DNA of 64,000 nt from Lichenicoccus sp964246745 (GTDB lineage: Bacteria > Pseudomonadota > Alphaproteobacteria > Acetobacterales > Acetobacteraceae). Both the position numbers and the translations under genes were made by a program. The DNA lies in the NCBI GenBank assembly GCA_964246745.1, contig CAXTRK010000002.1, positions 138,738 through 202,737 of the forward strand. The letters run 5' to 3'. Positions 33,073-42,463 of the stretch are shown in pieces. Every line of letters begins with the position of its first letter. The stretch's first letter is position 1. The notes under the pieces are model-generated. The model saw only the letters and a program-made list of their open reading frames with translations. It did not search any database and was not told the DNA's origin.

Positions 33073-34341
33073 TCAGGGCAGCGCCCTGATCTGTCTTGGG
33101 TCACTTTCACGGCCTCCTGGTATAAGACCCACGATCGCGCGCAGCATTGGAGCGAGCCTGCTGGCGACCGCACGCTGGCCGGCGTCGGAGGGATGGAAGT
33201 GGTCGGTCAGGAACTCCGGCCGGTAATCCACCGGTGCTTCGCCATTGCCGAGGATGCCGTTCAGATCAAGCACGAACTCGCCACGGGCGGCGAGCGCGTG
33301 GCAGCGCGCCACCGACGTGAGGCGTGCCGCTTCCAGCGGAGGTGTCGGACAACGCAGCGGCTGCGGCACGGCACTCAGGTAGATCGGCACGCCGCCGTTG
33401 CGTCGGACGCTGTCGCCATACTCGCGTGCGCCATGCCAGGCGGCGTCCGCCGCGGCGCGCGCCAGAGCAGGGCTCATCGAGGCGCTCACGTCGTTGCCGG
33501 ACCAGGTCTGGATGCACGCGATCGAGACCGGCCCGCGCTCCAGATCATGACGTGCCGCGCGCAGGTAGTCGGCCGATCTCTCGCCGCTGATGGCGCTCTG
33601 CAGGAAATGCACCGGCCGCTGTTCCGTGGACACCGCGGCACACGCCAGCAACGCGAAGTTGGCGTAGCCGTTGGTGCTGCCGACACCCTGGCCGATGCTG
33701 TCGCCAACCATCTGCACGGTCGCACCCGCCGCAGCGATGCGCCATTGCACGGTATAGATCGCGCCCGCCCCCTGCTGTCCCGCAATGACCGCGAGATCAC
33801 GGCCGTTCTCGACCCGATCGCCGTTTTGGAAGAACGTCTCATACGTGCGCCCGGTGAAGGGCGCCGGGTTCGGCAGCGTGGTGGCATAGGGACCGGCCCC
33901 GGGTCCGCGCCAGATTGCCTTGCGCGCAACCAGCGAGCGTATATGCAGCAGCCGTCCAGGACCGCCGTCGTCGCGCGGCAGCGAGCGAAGGGGGATCCAG
34001 TGGGAGAAGGCAAGTTCCGGCAGCCAGCTCTCCCGGCCGCGGGCAAGGCCGGGCACCGGCGGCAACGCGACGTCTGAACCATGCGGAAACGTCACCGCTG
34101 TCAGCCTGGCCGGTTCCGGTTGCGGCCGTGCCACCGCCGCCACCGCCACGGGGCCGAGCGCGGTTGCCCGTCCGATGTCGTTCATGACTCCGAGCCGGAC
34201 ATGGGAGAAATCCGTCTCGCAGGTCCAGATCTCGCCGAGCGTGAAGCAGCCGCGGTTCAGGCGCGTGCCGACGCCGCCGCCGCAGGCAACGACGCGCGCG
34301 CTCGCTTCATGAGAGAGCGTGATCAGTTTTGACGCCGCCAT
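33073..34341 (-). CDS. SGNH/GDSL-type hydrolase
   Basis: 422 residues from the ATG at 34341; the frame is open upstream into fghA but that part is shadow. The C-terminal SGNH domain has block I GDS at 213-215 (VGDSIGQG), the oxyanion Asn in WSGND (N283) and the Asp-His pair in TDHFHP (D380, H383). The N-terminal about 200 residues form a beta-rich domain of unknown role. Esterase on carbohydrate or lipid acyl groups is likely. No signal peptide is seen. It begins 2 nt after the fghA stop. Confidence 0.8.
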   Translation of the reverse strand: MAASKLITLSHEASARVVACGGGVGTRLNRGCFTLGEIWTCETDFSHVRLGVMNDIGRATALGPVAVAAVARPQPEPARLTAVTFPHGSDVALPPVPGLARGRESWLPELAFSHWIPLRSLPRDDGGPGRLLHIRSLVARKAIWRGPGAGPYATTLPNPAPFTGRTYETFFQNGDRVENGRDLAVIAGQQGAGAIYTVQWRIAAAGATVQMVGDSIGQGVGSTNGYANFALLACAAVSTEQRPVHFLQSAISGERSADYLRAARHDLERGPVSIACIQTWSGNDVSASMSPALARAAADAAWHGAREYGDSVRRNGGVPIYLSAVPQPLRCPTPPLEAARLTSVARCHALAARGEFVLDLNGILGNGEAPVDYRPEFLTDHFHPSDAGQRAVASRLAPMLRAIVGLIPGGRESDPRQIRALP

Positions 34342-34343
34342 GT

Positions 34344-35192
34344 TCAGCGGTTGAGGCTGGCCGCATGGTGGGCCAGGTGATCCTGGATCATTGTCTGGAT
34401 GAACCAGTAGGAATGATCGTAACCGCGATGCCGGCGCAGGCTCAGCGATTGGCCGGCGGAGGCCGCCGCCTGTTCGAGCGCCTCGGGACGGAGTTGGCTG
34501 GCCAGGAACTGGTCCGCCTCGCCCTGATCGACCAGGATCATGGCGGGATGCGTGTGGCCAGCGCGCAGCAGCAGGGTCGCATCGTGCGCCGCCCAGCGCG
34601 CACGGTCTGGGCCCAGGTAACGGCCAAACGCCTTCTCGCCCCAGGGCACCGCGGCCGGATTGGCGATCGGCGAGAGAGCGGAGACCGAGTGCCATCTCAG
34701 AGGCTCGCTCAACGCCAGCACCAGCGCGCCATGGCCGCCCATGGAATGGCCGATGATGCCGCGCCGGTCCGGGTCGACCGGAAACTCCGCCTCTATCCAG
34801 TCCGGCAATTCACGCGCGACATGGCTGCGCATGCGGTAGTGCGCCGACCATGGCGCTTCGGTGGCATCCAGGTAGAAACCCGCGCCGGTGCCGAAATCCC
34901 AATCATCGTCCTCGCCGGCGACCGCGGCGCCGCGTGGGCTGGTGTCGCAGGCGACGATGGCAATCCCGCGCTCGGCCGCGAAGCGGAGCGCGCCCGCCTT
35001 GGTGACGAAGGTCTCCTCGTTGCAGGTCAGGCCGGCTAGCGCATAGAGCGCTGGGACGCGTTCGCCCGCAAGTGCCCGCGGCGGCAGGAATACGGCAAAG
35101 CGGGCCTCAAGCCCGAGCGCTTCGGAGGGTCGGCTATAGAAGCCGATGCGTCCGCCCGCGCAGGCGTGCTCGCTACGTGTGGTGAGCGCCAT
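34344..35192 (-). CDS. fghA: S-formylglutathione hydrolase
   Basis: 282 residues, esterase-D alpha/beta hydrolase. AGLTCNEETFVTKAGA near residue 53, the nucleophile elbow GHSMGGHGA with Ser150, and the catalytic His in GYDHSYWF are all characteristic. It hydrolyses S-formylglutathione to formate and glutathione in formaldehyde detoxification. The partner glutathione-dependent formaldehyde dehydrogenase is not adjacent. The zinc dehydrogenase at 47.7-48.8 kb is in the broader family but far away. Confidence 0.93.
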   Translation of the reverse strand: MALTTRSEHACAGGRIGFYSRPSEALGLEARFAVFLPPRALAGERVPALYALAGLTCNEETFVTKAGALRFAAERGIAIVACDTSPRGAAVAGEDDDWDFGTGAGFYLDATEAPWSAHYRMRSHVARELPDWIEAEFPVDPDRRGIIGHSMGGHGALVLALSEPLRWHSVSALSPIANPAAVPWGEKAFGRYLGPDRARWAAHDATLLLRAGHTHPAMILVDQGEADQFLASQLRPEALEQAAASAGQSLSLRRHRGYDHSYWFIQTMIQDHLAHHAASLNR

Positions 35193-35364
35193 GGCTCAAC
35201 ACACCACGATAACCAAAGGCTGCCCGGCTTCAAAGGATACGGCGGCGCGGACGTCCATGTTCAAGCCCCTGTTTTCAAGGACAACGAAGCGCGAGAGTAC
35301 GCTGGGTTCGCTGCTCCCCGACCGTGCCGGAAAATTCGTCGGCGGTCATCCCTTAAACCGGCTT

Positions 35365-35399
35365 GGCTGCTCCGCGCGCCGGACGAGTGCGGAGCAGCC
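35365..35399 (-). terminator. Strong hairpin after the glutaminase gene
   Basis: GGCTGCTCCGC (35365-35375) pairs perfectly with GCGGAGCAGCC (35389-35399), an 11-bp GC-rich stem with a 13-nt loop starting 7 nt past the minus-strand stop. No T-run follows. Confidence 0.65.
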
Positions 35400-35405
35400 G
35401 TGCCG

Positions 35406-37631
35406 TTACTTGCCGGGTTTCAGGGTGAGCGCCAGCGGGGCGAACGCGCCGCCCATGACCGGACGCGCCGTGAAGCCGTCGACGTAGCCGTTCGTCGCAT
35501 CATACCAGTCGGGGAACGCCCGACCCGCTGTCGTCGTGTTTGCGTAGTTATAGACCGCCGTGATGAGATCCGACATCAGGGGTTGGCTATTAAAGCTGAC
35601 CGATGTCCACAGCTCCCAGTCCGCCTTGGCCGCATAGTTGTTGCCGACTTTCTCGGGATCGAGGAGCAGGCCGAGCGGCAGAAGCTGCGTCTGATAGAAG
35701 GCCGCCTGCTCGGCGAGGATCGAGGTGGGTATGAGATTGAGGCCGAGCAGCGTGTTGGCATAGGCGTTGTACTCGTCGCTCCAGTCCGTGTCCGCCTCGG
35801 TCAGTGTGCTGGGGCTGTAGGCGTTTGCCGCTTCCCGATAGGTGTGAAGCAGGTGGGTCCCGGCGGTATTCTGCGCCAGCTCCTCCCAGGTGCTGATGCC
35901 CTGCTCAGCCGCGTTCCGATAGGTGTTCGAGTCCCTGTTGTTGCCGGCCATCTTGGCGATCTGCGAGAAGGCGTCGATGCCCTCGATGCCCTTCAGCGCC
36001 AGGTTGACGCTGTGCGCGACAAAGCCGGCGAAATCGTCGGTCTGGTTCTGATACTGCGGATCGACCGCGTTCGAGTAGGTGACGCCGGCCGGCACGGTAT
36101 TCAGGTAATTCGCCCATTGCTTGAAGATTGCGTAATGCGCGTTGGCGTAGGTGGCCGCCTCGGCGGTGGACACGTGCTGCATGTAGGCGTCGGCCATGAT
36201 CAGCATGTTGGCGGTTTCCTCGACCGGCATGTTCTCGCCGCCGCCGTCATTGTGTCCGGTCGCGTTCGGATAGGTCGCGCCGAGGTCGTGCGGCGAATAG
36301 AGCGCCGGCCACTCTCCGGATGAGGCGTAGTCGATCACCGGTTCGATCAGGTAACGGAGCAGCTCGGGGTTCATGTAGAGGAATACAGGGCTCGACGGAA
36401 ACAGCACGTCCACCGTCTGCACGTTGTCGGAACTGCTGATCTCTTCGAGGAAGAGGTAAGGATTGCTGATCGTGTTGGTGAGCTCGGTGGCGGCGAAGGC
36501 CTGCCGCAAGGTCAGTGCGGTGAGCGCCGCGTAGTCGCTGCCACCCACGGCCGTCGCCGCCGCCTTGAGTTTGGAATCCAGCGTGTCGGCACGGCTCAGC
36601 GCCGCTGTCCGGTCGTGATAGGCAAAGGCGAGCATCGCCTCGTAGGACGGGAAATATTGCGTCCACAGCGACCGGACCGAGTTGCCGAGATAGTTGATCG
36701 CCGGATCGCGCACGCGGCCGAGCAGCAGCGTGAACGGCGCCGTCGTCGCTGAAGTGACCGTGCCGAGATTCTTGGCAAAGGCGAACACCGGATAGTTGTT
36801 GTTGATCGCCCGCGGCTGGTTGGTGTCGTTGGCGCCGGTGAGCGCGCCCGTGCTCGCGAATTGCGTCCGCACGACGATATCCTGTCCGCTCTCGACGGTG
36901 AGGCCCGGAACCTGCTGCGTCGCCCAGAGCGACGTGCCCCAGTCCGCGAAGTTGCCGGTCTGGGTGAATACCTGCGGATCGGTCGGATACGCGTCCCAGG
37001 CCGCGAGGTTGCCGGTCGCCGACGTGCCGTCGCTGTTGAGCGGGATCGTCTCAGGCTTCCACGACACCAGCGCGCTCTCGTTGCCGTTGGTCCATTCGGC
37101 GCTGATGTCGAAATACAGGCTCACCTGATGCGTGGCGCCGTCGCTGCTCTTCGCGGTGGTGATAATGTCGGACAGCGGCATGCTGAGCCGCTTCAGGTCC
37201 GCAGCCTCGACCGGCGACAGGAAGTCGACCGTGAGATTGATGCCGCCCGCGTTGAAGGTGAACACCGACTGCGTGGCTGTGGTCGTGAGCGAGGTCTGCG
37301 TCATCGTCGTGAGCGTCGGTGACGTGGCCGGCAGGACGGGATCGCCGAGAAAGAGATAAGGCTTGTTGTCGATATAGGCGATGCCGGTGATTGCCTTGAC
37401 CGTGCCGTCCCAGTGCTGCGGCCAGGTGCCCGGGAGTATCCCGGTGCTGTTGTTCAACCAGACGTTCACATAAGGGCCGCGGGTGACGAGCGGCGCCGCG
37501 GGTGGATGGATCGGCGTGAATATTGTCTGCGCGGTCGCCGCCTGCCGCCAGCCGAGTGCCGCAGTGGCAACGACAGACAAGAAGACCGCGCGCGACAAGG
37601 CCAACGGATGCGAACCCGTTCTCGTTTTCAT
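35406..37631 (-). CDS. Secreted glutaminase of the GtaA type (DUF5127/DUF4965/DUF1793)
   Basis: About 741 residues. A Sec signal (MKTR..., hydrophobic AVFLSVVATAALGW, cleavage near ATAQ) is followed by a beta-sandwich N-terminal domain (RGPYVNVWLNNS, WPQHWDG). An all-helical toroid follows with YHDRTAALS, LTLRQAFAATELT, VDVLFPSSPVFLYMNP, HDLGATYPNATGHND and WSDEYNAYANTLLGLNLIP. These match extracellular glutaminase GtaA and bacterial/fungal relatives, which deamidate L-glutamine outside the cell. The start at 37631 sits 8 nt after GGAGG; upstream in-frame ATGs are too close to or before it. A lone gene with its own terminator. Confidence 0.83.
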   Translation of the reverse strand: MKTRTGSHPLALSRAVFLSVVATAALGWRQAATAQTIFTPIHPPAAPLVTRGPYVNVWLNNSTGILPGTWPQHWDGTVKAITGIAYIDNKPYLFLGDPVLPATSPTLTTMTQTSLTTTATQSVFTFNAGGINLTVDFLSPVEAADLKRLSMPLSDIITTAKSSDGATHQVSLYFDISAEWTNGNESALVSWKPETIPLNSDGTSATGNLAAWDAYPTDPQVFTQTGNFADWGTSLWATQQVPGLTVESGQDIVVRTQFASTGALTGANDTNQPRAINNNYPVFAFAKNLGTVTSATTAPFTLLLGRVRDPAINYLGNSVRSLWTQYFPSYEAMLAFAYHDRTAALSRADTLDSKLKAAATAVGGSDYAALTALTLRQAFAATELTNTISNPYLFLEEISSSDNVQTVDVLFPSSPVFLYMNPELLRYLIEPVIDYASSGEWPALYSPHDLGATYPNATGHNDGGGENMPVEETANMLIMADAYMQHVSTAEAATYANAHYAIFKQWANYLNTVPAGVTYSNAVDPQYQNQTDDFAGFVAHSVNLALKGIEGIDAFSQIAKMAGNNRDSNTYRNAAEQGISTWEELAQNTAGTHLLHTYREAANAYSPSTLTEADTDWSDEYNAYANTLLGLNLIPTSILAEQAAFYQTQLLPLGLLLDPEKVGNNYAAKADWELWTSVSFNSQPLMSDLITAVYNYANTTTAGRAFPDWYDATNGYVDGFTARPVMGGAFAPLALTLKPGK

Positions 37632-37979
37632 CGACATAACCTCCAAGGAAACGATTGCAAAAATGCGCCCGCGCGCTCCGTCTCAGGAGTGAGCGGGAAT
37701 TTTCTCTGGCCTAAGCCACGTTCCAGCATGTCACGATTGGTATTGATCGCCGTCTCGACGTGAGGCCACCTCGTCGCTGACCAAGTCGTTGCGAGCTACG
37801 GCGCATGCCACGTTTCTCCCTTGTATCGGTCCTTTTTGAACCGGCTTGGCCAGCAACAAAGCCGGCATTACTCAGACATAAAGTAGGTGTCCGTTGGTGG
37901 GAATCGGCTTCCGCAGCAGGATTGATCACTTTTTTACGAGTGGCATCCTAATGGCGCCGCAAAACCCGCCGCTCCGCGA
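37632..37979 (-). promoter_or_regulatory. Intergenic region holding the glutaminase promoter
   Basis: No ORF in this stretch resembles a protein. It must contain the minus-strand promoter of the glutaminase gene; GGAGG (37640-37644) is its ribosome-binding site. At its right edge a stem GCTCCGC/GCGGAGC (37971-37977 with 37990-37996), followed on the minus strand by a short T-run (AAAAC at 37961-37965 on +), may end transcription of the RTX-like gene. Confidence 0.45.
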
Positions 37980-39833
37980 TCATAAAAAGGCGGAGCCTGC
38001 CTCGACCTTGATGCCGTCGAGCAGGATGGTTGCTCCGGACGACAGGGTGAACAGCGTCCCAGACGCTTCCTGTGTGGCGGCGCCGAGCTGCTGGCCTCCG
38101 GTGGCCAGATGGTCGATGCCGGTCCGGAAGCCGTGGATCTCCATACTCCCGCCAGTTCCGGCCGTGAACAGATCCGCAAGCCCGCTGCCGCCCCAGATCT
38201 GGTCATTGCCGCCGCCGCCGAGCACGCTTGCGGTGCCGGTGCCGGTGTCGATCACCGAGCCGCCCGAGCCGGCGGTCACCAGATCGGCGCCGGCGCCGAG
38301 AAAGAAGGTGGTCTCGCCGGACGTGTTGCCGCCGAGCAGTGTCTCGTTGCCGGCGGCCGCGATCAGGTAGGCGCCGCCGCTCGCGGCCCCGGTGAGGGTG
38401 TCGCCGTTGCCGCCCGCGTCGAGCACGGTGCCGGCGCCGGTGGCGAGCAGCGTGTTGTGCCCCAGGCTGCCGCCGCCGTACCAGCCGCCGCCGGCGCCAG
38501 CGTGGATGGTGCAGGAACCAGCGCCGCCGATCACATCGGCATAGTCCTGGCCGCCCTGGTAGGAGAGGCCGCCAGCGCCCCCGAACACGCTCTCTTGCGC
38601 GCCGCCGCCGACGGTGGCCGACCCCGAGCCCATCACCAGGATGCCGCCGCCGCCCGCGTCATCGATGTTGCCGGCGCCGCCGAAGACCGTCGTCGTGGCG
38701 TTCGCGCCGGTGATGATGGTGTTGCCGGCGCCCGCGCAGACCAAGGCATCGGCGCCAGAGAGAGCGATGCCGTTGCCGCCGGCGCCGAACACGGTGTCGC
38801 CGTTGCCGGTCGTGGTCAGACTGGCCCCCGCCGCGACGTTGAAGGCAAAATTGTTCGCGGCAAGGGAAAGCTGCATCGCGCCGTCGGCGTCGATCACGGT
38901 GCCGACCTGCGCCAGCAGTGCGTGGGTCACGCTGTTGCTGATCTGCGTCTGCTGCTGACCGGGAGTGGGACAGGTGATCTGATAGGTGTCCGAGCCACCC
39001 GGCGCCTGGGTCTGGATCGTGCAGCCGTTGAGCCCGCCCGCCTCATTCTCGCTGACCGCGAAACCGCTGATCTGCGACATGGAGATACCGAGATCGTCAT
39101 GCGCGCCGCCGGCGTCGTAACCGTTCCACATCGTGCTCAGAAAGCTGCCGCCATCGACCGGCACGTTCCAGAACTGGCTGCCGAGAGTGGAGACGGTCTC
39201 GGCGTAGGCGTCGGGCTGGCTGCGCAGCGCTGCCGCTTGCTGGAGCAGTTGCGTGTCCTGGGCGGGATTGCTGGTGATGTTGAAGAGGACGTTGCCGTTC
39301 GCCATGTCGGACGGGACCGGCTGCGCCGACTCGCTCTGCTGTATCTGCGACATGACGACATACTGGTTGTCGCCCGACTTGCCTTCGCTGGCGAACTCGG
39401 TGGCCACCGCCTGTTCAAGCGTATAGCCGCTCAAACCACCCGAGTAGATCGGGCCGAGCTGCGGGTCGGTCCAATGTCCCATCTCGTAGGCCAGCAGCCC
39501 GACGAAAACTCCCGCCGGGGTGATCAGCTCGGTCTGACCGGGCGTGGCGCTGCCTCCCTCGGCAACCAACTGCTGATCGTCGTAGCTCGACAGGGCAGCG
39601 ATATTGATGACGGCGGAGTGGTAGCTCGAACTGGCGCCGTTGCCGGCGCCGGTCTGGAGCGCGATTTGCGCCGTGCCGCCGTCCGCAAGCGGGAGCGCGT
39701 CGAGCTGATTGATCTGCGACTGCAAGGTCGGCGAGCGATTGATCAGAGCGACCACGTCGTCGAGGAAGGCGGCCGGCACGCTCGCGGCGATCCCCCGGAA
39801 GATTGGATCATTGGTCGAGATCGCGGTAGGCAT
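37980..39833 (-). CDS. Large glycine-rich RTX-like repeat protein with a degenerate zincin-like motif
   Basis: About 617 residues from the ATG at 39833 (AAGGGA upstream; other in-frame Mets at 39857 and further up are possible). The N-terminal third contains LLAYEMGHW with YExxH (116-120), which resembles HExxH with the first His replaced. From about residue 330 the protein is built of Gly/Ala-rich beta-roll-like repeats (GNGDTVFGAGGNG, GAGNTIITGA, GGNDQIWGGSG), as in hemolysin-type proteins exported by type I secretion. There is no N-terminal signal peptide, which fits that route. No secretion genes are nearby. Enzyme activity is doubtful. Confidence 0.72.
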   Translation of the reverse strand: MPTAISTNDPIFRGIAASVPAAFLDDVVALINRSPTLQSQINQLDALPLADGGTAQIALQTGAGNGASSSYHSAVINIAALSSYDDQQLVAEGGSATPGQTELITPAGVFVGLLAYEMGHWTDPQLGPIYSGGLSGYTLEQAVATEFASEGKSGDNQYVVMSQIQQSESAQPVPSDMANGNVLFNITSNPAQDTQLLQQAAALRSQPDAYAETVSTLGSQFWNVPVDGGSFLSTMWNGYDAGGAHDDLGISMSQISGFAVSENEAGGLNGCTIQTQAPGGSDTYQITCPTPGQQQTQISNSVTHALLAQVGTVIDADGAMQLSLAANNFAFNVAAGASLTTTGNGDTVFGAGGNGIALSGADALVCAGAGNTIITGANATTTVFGGAGNIDDAGGGGILVMGSGSATVGGGAQESVFGGAGGLSYQGGQDYADVIGGAGSCTIHAGAGGGWYGGGSLGHNTLLATGAGTVLDAGGNGDTLTGAASGGAYLIAAAGNETLLGGNTSGETTFFLGAGADLVTAGSGGSVIDTGTGTASVLGGGGNDQIWGGSGLADLFTAGTGGSMEIHGFRTGIDHLATGGQQLGAATQEASGTLFTLSSGATILLDGIKVEAGSAFL

Positions 39834-39974
39834 GATCACGTATCCCTTGGGCGGCATCCCGCCGCCGACCGAGATATCGAACAATGCCGGATTGGGCGCA
39901 ACGGTTGGGCGGCATCTAAACGTCGCCTTTAAGCGAGCAAACGATTTTTTTATACCGACTGGGAGCTCGGCCTG

Positions 39975-40850
39975 GTGATTGTCGATCGACGCGCTGGAAT
40001 CATGCAGCTTTGCCGCGAGAGCGCGCGGCCGCTGCTGATCCTGCTGTGCTGGGACTTCGTTGTTGTTGCAACATTCAAGCTCGCGCATCGATCCTGGATG
40101 GATCAGCCAATTCCATCTCTGGCGCTGGTCGGTTCGGTGCTCGTGCTGTTCATGAGCGTGCGCAACAATGCCGCCTACGGACGCTGGTGGGAGGCGCGCA
40201 CGCTTTGGGGCGCCGTGGTCAACAATGCCCGCTCGTTCTCGCGTCAGACCGATACGCTAGCCCACGGCGAGCGCGATCTGACGCGCGCGATGATCGCCTA
40301 TGTCCACGCCTTGCGCGGTACGTTGAGCGGGTCGGACACCTCCGCCGCCGTCGAAAGACTCCTGACGGTCCAGTTCACCGCCCGCCTGCCGACGCAGTGC
40401 AATCCGGCGAACGCGATCCTGGCCGAGATCGGACGCGGCATTGCCGCACGCGTCCGCGAGCGTGGCATCGACGGCGCCGAGCACGCCGCCATCGACCGCA
40501 TTCTTTCCGACCTGGCCAACGCGCAAGGCGGCCTTGAGCGCATCCTGCGCACGCCGCTTGCGATCCAGTTCTCGCTGCTGCCGGGACTGATCACGCGTCT
40601 GTTCTGCATCCTGCTGCCGCTCTCGCTGGTTCAGGAATTGGGCTGGGTCACACCGCTGGGTTCGACCCTGCTCGGCTTTCTGTTCGTTGCCCTCGACCGG
40701 ATCGGCGCCGATCTTGAAAGCCCGTTCGCGCCCAGCGTGCATGCGCTGCCCATGCAGGCGATCACACGCACGATCGAAATCGATCTGCTCGCTTCGATCG
40801 GCGAGACGCCGCCCCCGCCGATCGAAGCGAGCCGCGGCGTGCTGCCGTGA
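39975..40850 (+). CDS. Bestrophin-family membrane channel protein (YneE-like)
   Basis: 291 residues. N-terminal MIVDRR, FKLAHRSWM, SVRNNAAYGRWWEARTLWGAVVNNARSF (noted as RNNAAYGRWWEAR and WGAVVNNARSF) and the C-terminal DLESPF are characteristic of bacterial bestrophin-like UPF0187 proteins, which form pentameric ion channels. The start is a GTG at 39975 with GGGAG 9 nt upstream; the family's usual MIV start supports it. Divergent from the RTX-like gene with a 141-nt shared spacer. Confidence 0.87.
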   Translation: MIVDRRAGIMQLCRESARPLLILLCWDFVVVATFKLAHRSWMDQPIPSLALVGSVLVLFMSVRNNAAYGRWWEARTLWGAVVNNARSFSRQTDTLAHGERDLTRAMIAYVHALRGTLSGSDTSAAVERLLTVQFTARLPTQCNPANAILAEIGRGIAARVRERGIDGAEHAAIDRILSDLANAQGGLERILRTPLAIQFSLLPGLITRLFCILLPLSLVQELGWVTPLGSTLLGFLFVALDRIGADLESPFAPSVHALPMQAITRTIEIDLLASIGETPPPPIEASRGVLP

Positions 40851-40927
40851 ACCCACTCTATCAATGTGCTAAGCAGATTCCGGTTGCTTGACCAACGCGC
40901 TGGTTTAGCGATTCGGGTGTGTGGGAC

Positions 40928-41326
40928 ATGGGTAGCAAATCTCCGGTTGAAGCGAGCGAGGAACAGCGGGTCGGCTTGGCGGCGCTCGCGGGTTCACGTG
41001 ATCGCGGGGGGGCGGACAGGGCACGCGCGGTGCTGCTGACGCTGTCGGGTTGGACCAGCGCGCGGATCGCCGAGGCGTTCGGTGTGCGCGAAGACACGGT
41101 TCGCCTGTGGCGCAGCGATTTCAGCCGGGACGGTGTCGAAGCATTGAGGGCGACCATCGCGCCCGGACCGCCGCCGGTGAAGAGTACAACGGCATTGCGC
41201 GTGGTCACGCCCTTGCTCGAAGAGCCGGTGACGGATCGGCCGAACTGGACACTTGCCCGCCTGCGCGCCGCAATCGAAGCGCGCGACGGTATTCGCATCA
41301 GCCGCTCGCAGTTGTCTGGGGCGCAT
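40928..41326 (+). mobile_element. IS630-family transposase fragment, N-terminal DNA-binding part
   Basis: About 130 codons encode the helix-turn-helix head of IS630 transposases: RARAVLLTLSGWTSARIAEAFGV, noted as RARAVLLTLSGW and IAEAFGVREDTVRLWR, then WTLARLRAAIEARDGIRISRSQL. The similarity stops abruptly at about 41326, where the sequence passes into an inverted IS5 piece. The catalytic DDE domain is missing, so it is dead. Confidence 0.8.
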
Positions 41327-41328
41327 CC

Positions 41329-41535
41329 TCAATTGAGCCATACAGTTATGGCAGCGAGGGGTTCGAGCACTCGCTTGTTGGCATCGAATGCTTTGTCGGC
41401 GATTAGCGTCTCACCGTGTATGCCGGGCAGCAACGCGTCGGCTCCGACCGGGTCATGGGCTTGCCCGCTTGTCAGGAAGAAGCTGACCGTATTGCCTAGC
41501 GCGTCGACCAAGGTGTGAATCCTGATGCTGGCAAG
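41329..41535 (-). mobile_element. IS5-family transposase fragment (middle of the DDE domain)
   Basis: On the minus strand the frame IHTLVDALGN, SFFLTSGQAHD, GADALLPGI and LIADKAFDA matches the central catalytic region of IS5-type transposases. It is cut on both sides: upstream at about 41535 and downstream after LEPLAAITVW, where it abuts the IS630 fragment. No terminal inverted repeats are seen. A dead remnant. Confidence 0.78.
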
Positions 41536-41615
41536 TCGAACAGAAAGCTGCTGACAAGGTAAGGGAAACGCATTACATTGTGTGGCATCGTTCGGTCGCC
41601 TGTGAGGGGTAAGCT

Positions 41616-41939
41616 ATGCCAGTTGTCGAAGAGTTCTGCACCATTACTGCCAAGGGGCAGACAACAGTGCCCAGAGCCGTTCGCCAGGCGCTTGGGGTGG
41701 GATATGGCGGTCGCATCGCCTTTCGTGTGGAGGGGCACAGCGTCACCGTGCATGCCTTGCCGGAGGAAAATGCCTCTGACCCGGCTCTGGCTCCCTTCCT
41801 TGCCTTATTGGAGGCCGATATTGCCGGTCGGCCGGCAAGCACGGTGCTACCGCTCACGTCCGCCCTGGCGAGCCGTATGGAGGCACTGACGGGTGAAGCG
41901 GACCCTGACGCACCAATCGAGGGCGAGGTGGCGCTGTAG
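41616..41939 (+). CDS. prlF: PrlF-type antitoxin (AbrB/SpoVT fold)
   Basis: 107 residues. A swapped-hairpin AbrB DNA-binding domain at the N-terminus (CTITAKGQTTVPRAVRQALGV) is followed by a toxin-binding tail, giving the usual PrlF length. GAGGGG lies 7 nt upstream of the ATG. The toxin gene follows after 3 nt. It should neutralise YhaV and repress the operon. Confidence 0.85.
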   Translation: MPVVEEFCTITAKGQTTVPRAVRQALGVGYGGRIAFRVEGHSVTVHALPEENASDPALAPFLALLEADIAGRPASTVLPLTSALASRMEALTGEADPDAPIEGEVAL

Positions 41940-41942
41940 CCG

Positions 41943-42440
41943 ATGCTGGAACAACACGGCTGGAGCCTTCATGCCCACCCGCTTTTTCTGGACCAGGTGG
42001 AGCGTTTGCTGGCGGCCGTGAAGCGGGCCAAACGGTCGGACCCGGAAGGATGGCAGAGCAAGTCCGACACGCGGCTGTTGGCGGCAATTCGTGGGCTCAT
42101 CCTGGACCGTATTCCCCGCGATCCGCTGGCGCCGGAGTTCCGCCAGGGCAACATGCTGGGGCGGGAACACAGGCATTGGTTCCGGGCCAAGTTCGCCGGC
42201 AACCGGTTTCGGTTGTTTTTCCGGGCTGACTCGCAGGGGCGAGTGATCGTGTACGCATGGGTCAACGACCGTGACACGCTGCGCAAGGCCGGGGCAGGGA
42301 CCGATCCATATGCCGTGTTCGGGCGCATGCTGGCCAGTGGCAACCCACCCGACAATTGGCCCGCGCTGCTGTCGGCGGCAGCCGAGATTGATGCGCAGCG
42401 ACGGTTCAGCGCCGCCGAGGACGATCCAGAAGGCACCTGA
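41943..42440 (+). CDS. yhaV: YhaV-type ribonuclease toxin
   Basis: 165 residues, RelE-superfamily YhaV. HGWSLHAHPLFLDQVE at the start, LAAIRGLILDRIPRDP, FRQGNMLGREHRHWFRAKF (noted as RQGNMLGREHRHWFR) and RVIVYAWVNDRDTLRKAG (noted as VIVYAWVNDRDTLR) are the family hallmarks and look intact. The toxin is a ribosome-associated mRNA/tRNA endonuclease in E. coli. It forms a two-gene module with the PrlF gene, wedged between transposase remnants. Confidence 0.88.
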   Translation: MLEQHGWSLHAHPLFLDQVERLLAAVKRAKRSDPEGWQSKSDTRLLAAIRGLILDRIPRDPLAPEFRQGNMLGREHRHWFRAKFAGNRFRLFFRADSQGRVIVYAWVNDRDTLRKAGAGTDPYAVFGRMLASGNPPDNWPALLSAAAEIDAQRRFSAAEDDPEGT

Positions 42441-42463
42441 GTTGACACTTAGGGAGAGCCTGC

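Noticed and set aside
35193..35405. A plus-strand ORF (35146-35487) in the gap between fghA and the glutaminase gene
   Set aside because: It overlaps both neighbouring genes' ends and a terminator hairpin, and resembles nothing known.
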